A stretch of DNA of 64,000 nucleotides from Charina bottae (lineage: Eukaryota > Chordata > Lepidosauria > Squamata > Charinaidae), in assembly GCA_023362775.1 (NCBI GenBank), contig JALMGJ010000019.1:3621501-3685500 (forward strand). Direction: 5' to 3'. Shown here piece by piece: positions 57,107-64,000 of the stretch. Position 1 is the stretch's first letter, and each line of letters opens with the position of its first letter. The translations under genes and the position numbers were made by a program. The notes under the pieces are model-generated. The model was not told the DNA's origin, did not search any database, and saw nothing but the letters and a program-made list of their open reading frames with translations.

Positions 57107-57182
<76 letters not shown>
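57090..57182 (+). repeat. (TGTCTC)n then (TC)n microsatellite
   Basis: Six TGTCTC units pass into about 25 TC units. The Arg/Glu/Asp frame is an artefact. Confidence 0.97.
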
Positions 57183-57183
<1 letters not shown>

Positions 57184-57929
57184 ATCTTCCATTTTCATGT
57201 GTATCAAAATCATGCAATCTTTTTTTCAGAGGAAGGGGCTGCACATGCTCATGTCAGTTATTTGGGGGTAAGACTGAGGAAGCCCACTATCTGATGGAAA
57301 GACTAAAGATATAATAGCAGTGGGATTAAAATGCAGATGGACAAAAAGCTGGCTATCTAAAAGTATTATTCTACACTTAGTTACTAGATCAGCATTTGTC
57401 AGCCAGTGATCTGCAAACATTACTTCATCCCCTATTAGCTCGTATTACTTACAGTAGATGTATTTCTTGACCTCAGCTTAGGGACGACTGCTGCTAGTCC
57501 TCTTTAATTTTCACACAATATTTTACAATTATTGAAGTACCAGCAATTGCATTATCGCATGTCCTCAAAACTAACTATAATGATAAAGACTATAGCAGAC
57601 ACTTTATGTGTACTTTTTTCTCAAAAAAAGTTAGCCTTTTGTTTTTAGGGACTCAGGAGCTTGGATAAGGTGAATGGTAAGAGTAAGATTCAGAAGGTTG
57701 ACAATCACTGAACGGGTTGGTCATGGAAGGAAATGTACCAAATTCATAAAGAGATGGTATTAGATTGACATGATGGGATCTCTTAGCCCCACAGGTCTGG
57801 TCTACAGTGCTGCTATCTGTATTTCCTTCTTCCAACAAGAGTCCCTTTTCACCAAAATTCAGTATTTGCCCCACTTAATCCCAATTTAAATCTTTAAGGT
57901 ATGACAAGATATAGACAACCATTTCCCAT
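57183..57929. other. no gene recognised
   Basis: No supportable feature. Confidence 0.5.
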
Positions 57930-58320
57930 TGACAGCACGGAGTGGGCCGTATGTTACCTCCCCTTGCAGTCTGGGGGTAGTTGAAACAGTTGGGCATGCT
58001 CTGGTACAATGCAAATTCTATAGAATGCAACCAAAGTATCAGAGCCCAGATGAATTCTTTCTCTTCTGTTTTTATTTGTGGCAGGTGACCTAGTACTGTG
58101 TGTAATGTAGCAAAATGTAGAATGGAGTAACAGATAATGAGAAGACATCAGCAAAAGTGGGAATCTATCCCCTCTATCTACCCTGTAGTATATAATCTCC
58201 TATTGACTTTGTGTTATTGTCTATTTTATCATCTATTGTATTATTGTCTAGACATTTTGTTTTCTAGGCTATTTTAAGTTGCTGGCCTTGGCAGCAATAA
58301 AGAATTCATGTATTCATGTA
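57930..58320 (+). mobile_element. possible LINE 3' end of another family
   Basis: Around 57965-58035 the plus strand reads a degraded knuckle-like stretch, E-VGHALVQCKFYRMQPKY, as found at the end of several LINE ORFs. The end ccttggcagcaataaagaat (58285-58304) has an AATAAA signal. Family not assigned. Confidence 0.4.
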
Positions 58321-59081
58321 GGTTGCTTGGTTTGGTTATACAGAAAAAGAAAGAAAGAGAGAGAAATTTACAGGACTTGTACTGAAAAAGTCTTGCATTG
58401 AAAACTGTGGGAACTTGTTATCGCCTTTACAGCTTCCTTGGCTAAAGGTGAGAACAGAACATAATGGTAACACTTGGCTTTCTTTGGCTAACCAACCAGT
58501 TGATCGTGCCAGCCCACAGCTGCAACATTTGCTGCTGTACCATATGTTTGCCAAACAGACCTTGAATCCTGGAACAAGAGCTACAAAAGTTAAACCAGAG
58601 CCTAAATGAAAATAGATAGCTCTCCTGACTAGCTAATGGGGTAAGGGCAAAAAAATAATCTTCTTAAGATTTAAAATAAATCCAGGAAAGGCAGATCCTT
58701 AGCATTACATGGTAGCCTGTAGGATGCCAAGTGTCCTTGTTTGAAATGTTAAGGCAGCTGGGTCCTCTGGAAAGTTTGGAAAAGCTGCTTCAAACTGTTT
58801 CTTGGATCAGCTGCATATCTGTATTTATGTACTGACAACACTTCCACTAGGACTGCCAGCAAGGTAAAGTGCTTATGAATGTGCTTACATGTAGAGACAA
58901 CTTGGAAAAGATATTTAAAGCAGCTGGGTTAATCTTCCAAAGGGTGTTGCTGCCTCAGCACTTTGGGGAGAAGATCTTCACAGCAATGTGGTCAGTGAAG
59001 CACTCCTTCAAACGCTTTGAACCGCCTTAGTAGCCAACCAGTTCCACGTACAAGTATTGTGTATTTCTCTATCTCATAATG
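58321..59081. other. no gene recognised
   Basis: No supportable feature. Confidence 0.5.
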
Positions 59082-59363
59082 CCTTAAAGCAGGGGTCCCC
59101 AACCTTCTTGGCACCAGGGACCGGTCGTGGAAGACAATTTTTCCATGGACCAGGGGGGCAGGGTTTGCAGGCAGGAGCCAATCGCGTCGACCGGTGGGGC
59201 GGGGTTTGCAGACAGGAGCCAATCACATGGACGGGGGTGGGGTTTGCAGGCAGGAGCCAATCAAATGGACCATCACCGCTCACCTGCTGTGCGGCCCAGT
59301 TCCTAACAGGCCGCGGCCCACTAGTGGGCCATGGCCCACAGGTTGGGGACCCCTGCCTTAAAG
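59082..59363. mobile_element. hAT-type element with exact 8-bp target duplication
   Basis: Element 59090-59355 (266 bp) with ends caggggtccccaacc / ggttggggacccctg and flanking octamers ccttaaag (59082-59089 and 59356-59363). Internal minisatellite of three units. The ends are nearly identical to 34160-34552, so this is the same family with fewer internal units. Confidence 0.96.
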
Positions 59364-59504
59364 GACTGTTGAGACATTAACTACCCCAGATAGGTCATAA
59401 CATATGTAGTTACACTATTTCATTCTTCCACACTAACAAAGGAAGGATACAGTTTATTGGCAGAGCCATTGGTACTTGAATAATACCTGCCAGTTGATAT
59501 AGAC

Positions 59505-59625
59505 CAGGGTACCCTAAACATGGCAGCTTCCAGATGTGTGGACTTTAATTCCCAGAATTACCATGCTGCCTGGGGAATTCTGGGAGCTGAAGTCCACATA
59601 TCCACTTCGGAAACTTGAGGTAGCT
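59505..59625. mobile_element. short palindromic MITE
   Basis: tgtggactttaattcccaga (59537) pairs with tctgggagctgaagtccaca (59579) around a short centre. The left end cagggta and the gcagcttccag word fit a hAT-like palindromic MITE common in squamates, with the right end decayed. Confidence 0.6.
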
Positions 59626-59784
59626 AAGCCAATGGTCTGATTCAGTATAGGGGTCCTCCTATACTCCATTTCTTGCTTTATTATTTGTTGGTACTTTAAC
59701 TTTTAAAATTCCATCCTAAAATGTAACTAATGAAATATTTTTATCTGAGCTGACTCTGACAAATAGGCTGTAATACTTACTTTT

Positions 59785-59975
59785 GTTGTTGTTGTTCCTT
59801 CAAGTTAGTCTTGACTCTTGGCGACTGCCTGGACAAATCCCTGCAGTTTTCTTGGCAAGATTTCAGAAGTGGTTGGCCATTGCCCCCATTCCTAGGGATG
59901 AAGGTGGGACTAGAACTCACAGTCTCCTGGTTTCTAGCCTGATGCCTCAACCACTATACCAAACTGGCTCTCTCA
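59785..59975 (-). mobile_element. SINE family B, minus strand
   Basis: (TTG)n tail and ttccttcaagttagtcttga at the left, head accactataccaaactggct at the right. About 30 bases of the middle are missing relative to 36385-36580. Confidence 0.88.
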
Positions 59976-60239
59976 ATATTTAGTTAGAGGTATAGATTCA
60001 GTGGCACAGAGTTTTCAGAACCTCATGGCCTACTGGCTACCAGAGGGCAATAAAGCATAGAAAGAGAGAGAGTAAAGGATTTACTCTGTGGTCCTCCATG
60101 TCTATCATGCTGCCTGCTCTAAGAGATTGTTAATCTAAGGTTACTTCCTTCTGTCTTGCTCCCCAGCACATGCTCTTGGTCTCTTCTCTTGGTAGGATCT
60201 AGTTAGGTAGGTGCTAGGCTTTGTCTTTCCCAATTAGAC
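59976..60239. other. no gene recognised
   Basis: No supportable feature. Confidence 0.5.
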
Positions 60240-60456
60240 ATTTCATATAAAGTCGATGAAGGTTCTCAGTCATCCAGGCAGAACAGTCTGTGGCTTGAAT
60301 CATGTCAACTGGATTTCTATTTTCTCAGTGGAAACGTTTCACTCCTTATCCAAGAAGCTTCAGACTGAAGAAGCTCCTTGGATAAGGAGTGAAACGTTTC
60401 TACTGAGAAAATAGAAATCCAGTTGACATGATTCAAGCCACAGATTTCATATAAAG
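60240..60456. mobile_element. Penelope fold-back insertion, short
   Basis: The insert 60253-60443 lies between exact 13-bp repeats atttcatataaag (60240-60252 and 60444-60456). Left arm 60286-60360 and right arm about 60362-60443 are inverted copies of the subfamily-1 tail meeting head to head within a few bases. The terminal tail segment (tcgatgaaggttctcagtca) is present only on the left. Confidence 0.92.
60365..60398 (+). ncRNA. hammerhead ribozyme motif (right arm)
   Basis: CTGAAGA (60365-60371), stem II CTCCTT/AAGGAG, GAAACGTT (60391-60398). The mirrored copy in the left arm has lost part of the first core block (CTGAAGC), so only this one is intact. Confidence 0.65.
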
Positions 60457-60713
60457 CTTCTTTCTGTTATGGTTATAAAACCTTCTTTACTAATGATTGA
60501 TCAGATGCCCACTCTCAGGAATGCTCACACAGAATGCTTCAACCTCCAACAGGGATCAAATTGTGTTGTTAAAACTGACTTCTGATTAAAGGTTCATAGA
60601 ATTGGACTACCTAAATAAGAACAAGCCATGACCCCCTTGAAAGTTTATTAATGTACAGTATATTCTATGTTTACAACAAATAGCAAATAATAAATTACAG
60701 TTTGTTGAGCCTT
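60457..60713. other. no gene recognised
   Basis: No supportable feature. Confidence 0.5.
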
Positions 60714-60818
60714 CCCCTTCCTTCCTTCCTTCCTTCCTTCCTTCCTTCCTTCCTTCCTTCCTTCCTTCCTTCCTTCCTTCCTTCCTTCCTTCCTTCCTTC
60801 CTTCCTTCCTTCCTTCCT

Positions 60819-60887
<69 letters not shown>

Positions 60888-60890
60888 TTT
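60714..60890 (+). repeat. (TTCC)n then (TTTC)n polypyrimidine tract
   Basis: About 25 TTCC units switch at about 60820 to about 17 TTTC units. Confidence 0.97.
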
Positions 60891-61875
60891 CAGATAGGGA
60901 TACCAGATCTGGGCTGCACAAATTGAGAGATGGCAGTCCTAAAATAGCTGCCTTATTGCTTCAGTTCACAGCAGAAATTCTAAAGGGATGGGAAAGGAGA
61001 ACCTTACAAAAGAAAACAAGACAAAACAATGTTTCACATAATACATTCTTCTATATCTGGTAATGTAAGGCTTCCCACTGTTAGGCAATATGTTTTTCAT
61101 GTGCTGCAAGGGAAAATAGGACATAAAGTACCTACATATATCCAGCTGCTAAATTAATAGTATAAATAGAGCCACTCAAATTATATGTACAGAGATATAG
61201 TTACTAGTATAACTTTGGGCTCCTGTCTTTTTCATAGGGTATTAAAATTGATTATAGTGTTGATCTGCTAAAATTAGTTTTTTTTTCTTCAAATCCTCAG
61301 CCATGATACCAACTGATTTTCAACCTCAATATTCCCAGAGAAGCCAACAGCCAATTTACTCAAAAATAAATCTCACTGATATCAAAGGACTTTCTTTCAA
61401 ATGTGTGAGGGGCCGCAACCTAAGTAGCTGAAATATTTCCAACACTGTGGCCCAAATGTCATATTTCTTTAAGGTTGATTTACACATAAATGTCAACTGC
61501 TTTGTCTGTGTTAACACTTGATCCCTAGATAGCCAACAGATATTTGATGGTTGTGTGAATTTTCTTTCTCTGTCAGCCAGTCTGAGCTCTCATGCACGCT
61601 GACAGTAACAAACAACATATTCTGGGACTTATGGTCTTTATGTTTTCACAGCTGCGGACAGCAACTGCATCCTGTTTCCTGGGGACTGGTTAGAAATCTG
61701 ATACCAACAACACCTAACAAGGACTTTGCATCCAATCTACAAACAGAATGTATTTCAAACTGCAGACCTCATAACTTAAAAGGAATGTAGAAACATAGTC
61801 CAGGGACCATGTGCAATCCAACAAGGTATCCAGGGTAGTCCATCCCCATCAGATGGTCAAAGAACCTGCAACCTT

Positions 61876-61878
<3 letters not shown>
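60891..61878. other. no gene recognised
   Basis: No supportable feature. Confidence 0.5.
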
Positions 61879-61965
<87 letters not shown>

Positions 61966-61968
61966 TAC
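61879..61968 (+). repeat. (CA)n-(GA)n microsatellite
   Basis: About 17 CA followed by about 25 GA units. Confidence 0.97.
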
Positions 61969-62148
61969 AATATGTAACTATGCTATAGTAGTTAAGGTGT
62001 TGCACTAGGGGTGATCCCTGCCAGTGAAGGATAAATGTTTTAAGGGTATGTTTGAACTGGAGACCACTGGAGATTTACAGTGAAGCACAAATTGGTTTTA
62101 TTGGCAGGATCAGTACCAGAGGCAGAAGCCTAAAGAGGGGTGGGGTTT

Positions 62149-62451
62149 GTTGTTTATTCATTCAGTCGCTTCCGACTCTTTGTGACTTCATGGACCAGCC
62201 CATGCCAGAGCTTCCTGTTGGCCATCACCATTTCCAGCTCCCCCACGGTTGAGTCCGTCACCTCCAGAATATCATACATCCATCATGCCCTCGGTCGGCC
62301 CCTCTTCCTTTTGCCTTCCACTTTCCCTAGCATCAGCATCTTCTCCAGGGTATCCTGTCTTCTCATTATGTGGCCAAAGTACTTCAGTTTTGCCTTTAAT
62401 ATCATTCCCTCAAGTGAGCAGTCTGGCTTTATTTCCTGGAGTATGGAAATA
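62149..62451 (-). mobile_element. Bov-B LINE 3' end, minus strand
   Basis: Reverse complement of 3885-4160. The 3' end is at the left (tgtttattcattcagtcgct), then tttgtgacttcatggaccag. The minus strand reads KPDCSLE, ILKAKLKYFGHIMRRQDTL and the GGVGELEMV-type tail. 5'-truncated to about 300 bp. Confidence 0.92.
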
Positions 62452-62955
62452 CTGGGGTGGGGTTACAAGTTGTCTTTATAGGCTTACGGAAATTATCCTT
62501 TTATTCGTTGTGTTGCAATAAAAATTACAGATAGTCACACAATAGGATATAGTGGTCAATTGGATTTATAAGGTTACCCTTAATGATTGGTTTAATTCAT
62601 ATGCATACTGGAATGTGACATAAGGGGTGGGCAGGATGAGATAGTACATCCTCTATAAAATGGATCCTTTGGATTAAACAAAGTGGTCTAAGAATTGGTG
62701 TCAAAATTTGCTATTCAACCTTTTCCCCAGCACTAACTGTTAATTCTTGGTGGCCAGGCTTTCATTCCTGCAGTTAACCCTTCCACTTATCATGAACACT
62801 TTCATTTATCTTGTTAGTGCCTTCTTACATCCAGTGTGGCTAACACCACACTGGTGTTAGCAGTTAACATTCCTAGCACCTAATTGCTTTTTCACTGAGC
62901 TTGAAGATGTTTATTCAAATACATCCTGAATTGGGCCCCTCAAATTTTCCCTTCA
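62452..62955. other. no gene recognised
   Basis: A short inverted repeat (gtggctaacaccacactggtgttagca at about 62837-62863) is visible. No gene. Confidence 0.5.
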
Positions 62956-63191
62956 ACAATGTGGTGTAGTGTCGATGAAGATTCTCAGTCATCCAGGTGG
63001 AATTGTCTGCAGGTTCAGTCATGGCAACTGGATTTCTTTCTTTTGGTTGAAACGTTTTGCTGCTTATCCAAGGAGCTTCTTCAGTCTTCTTCAGTCAGAC
63101 TGAAGAAGCTACTTGGATAAGCAGCGAAACCTTTCAACCAAAAGAAAGAAATCCAGTTGCCATGACTCAACCTACAGACAATGTGGTGTAG
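62956..63191. mobile_element. Penelope fold-back insertion inside a SINE
   Basis: The insert 62970-63177 is bounded by exact 14-bp repeats acaatgtggtgtag (62956-62969 and 63178-63191). The repeat is the head of a SINE B. The arms (about 63005-63088 and 63096-63177) are inverted tail copies of a subfamily-1 relative, with a unique cuff (ttcttcag) between them. The terminal tail is only on the left. Both hammerhead cores carry a change: AAAACG on the minus strand, GAAACC at 63126-63131 on the plus strand. Confidence 0.92.
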
Positions 63192-63229
63192 CGGTTAAGA
63201 TGTCAGAATAGAAGTGAAGAGACCCAGGT

Positions 63230-63754
63230 TCTAGAACACCCTCTACCACTGTAAGGCACCAAAATTTACCACGCGCCTTTAGAGAAAGCCAAATACACGA
63301 AGGAGACTTTGTAAAAAGGAACAGCAGCAAGATTTATTTGGCCAAGCAAAGGTTGCCGGGTGGCAGCCAGACAGTTGTCACGTGCAAGTGACCTCTGAAT
63401 GAAACCACCACCCTGAGCATAAGGGTGCACAAACTTTTATACAGGGAATACAAGCAGGAAGTGAGGATGAGGAAGGTATGCCCATATGTGGGCGAGGTGT
63501 CTGATGACCATTCCCTAGGATTGGCTGGTTTCTGGGGTCAGGGTCCCTCCCAGAGCTGAAGAATTCTGGGATTCACCAGGTCAGGGGGTGACGTGGGTCA
63601 TCAACATATTTACAAAGGATAGAATTGGGAACATTCACACTAATTGTTGGGGCATTCACACTAAAGAAATACTTGCATCTTACAGAGACAACAGTAGCAT
63701 TTACAGAGACATTGGGTTATACAAGCAGGCTGAATCTAGAACACCCTCTACCAC
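63230..63754 (-). mobile_element. LTR-like insertion in the SINE
   Basis: The insert 63250-63734 (485 bp) is flanked by exact 20-bp direct repeats tctagaacaccctctaccac (63230-63249, 63735-63754). On the minus strand it has AATAAATCTTGCTGCTG near 63335-63320 followed by about 85 bp ending in ...CTTACA. This is the layout of a poly(A) signal, R/U5 and terminal CA of an LTR. A 20-bp duplication is longer than the 4-6 bp typical of retroviral integration, so the left end or the mechanism is unclear. No coding part. Confidence 0.5.
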
Positions 63755-64000
63755 CAAATCTCACCCTTGAACTAGACACTCTTTCTCAGCCCTTTCAGAG
63801 CTGCTGTTTGGGGAAAATAAGAGGAAAGAGTTATGTATTCTCAAATGCAGTTCTTTGCTGTGTGGTTGGCATAAGTAGGATTGAGGCCTGGGCCAAAATA
63901 TATTTTGCCCCTTTTGGTCTGACATCTTCCCTAACAATTTTGTGACATTCTGGGCTAAAGCAATAGGTAAAACATTGGAGCTCCTTGGATTTTCATTAAT

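Larger units (their letters stand above)
62956..63840 (+). mobile_element. SINE family B split by two insertions
   Basis: The head (acaatgtggtgtag, then cggttaagatgtcagaatag at 63192) and the later body (ctttctcagccctttcagag at 63781, gggaaaataagaggaaagag at 63810) belong to one plus-strand SINE. The Penelope fold-back (62970-63177) and the LTR-like element (63250-63734) are inserted in it. Confidence 0.75.

Overview
The window looks like repeat-rich, non-genic DNA from a squamate reptile nuclear genome, probably a snake or a close relative. Bov-B (RTE), L2/CR1-like, L1-like, R4-type and Penelope-like retroelements sit together with two tRNA-derived SINE families, hAT, Tigger and Tc1/mariner DNA transposons, and many long tetra- and pentanucleotide microsatellites. 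I found no intact host gene, tRNA or rRNA gene. Every recognisable coding stretch is a mobile-element remnant carrying frameshifts, stops or truncations. The long open frames over purine-rich repeats are artefacts.

Layout. 1-10 kb: LTR-like fragments, a SINE, an L2/CR1 3' end, an internally deleted Bov-B, an R4-type LINE 3' end with a restriction-like endonuclease, and a Penelope tail with a hammerhead motif. 10-17 kb: SINEs, one nested in another, an L1-like 3' region, two very long purine/pyrimidine tracts, and a perfect 167-bp inverted repeat made of Penelope tail. 17-21 kb: a full-length but inactivated Tc1-like transposon and a LINE with an inverted 5' segment. 21-30 kb: 5S-rRNA-derived and L1-like sequence, a 540-bp GGA tract, and a second copy of the LINE that ends in a zinc finger. 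31-36 kb: the longest Penelope remnant (reverse transcriptase), a hAT element, and a second Penelope insertion keeping its C-terminal domain. 36-54 kb: SINEs, microsatellites, L2/CR1 ends, a hAT element and an 84-bp hammerhead-sized insertion. 54-64 kb: a hAT element nested in a Tigger-like element, another hAT element, two more Penelope fold-back insertions, a Bov-B 3' end, and a SINE broken by two later insertions.

The main theme is Penelope-like elements that carry hammerhead ribozyme motifs (CTGAAGA, stem II, GAAACGTH). At least seven loci are visible, from about three subfamilies. Three are fold-back insertions in which two copies of the tail lie in inverted orientation inside a single 13-14 bp target-site duplication. 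One is reduced to 84 bp, almost only the ribozyme and a short tail. Many other insertions can be delimited to the base by target duplications read directly from the sequence: 8 bp for hAT, TA for Tigger, 13 bp for a SINE.
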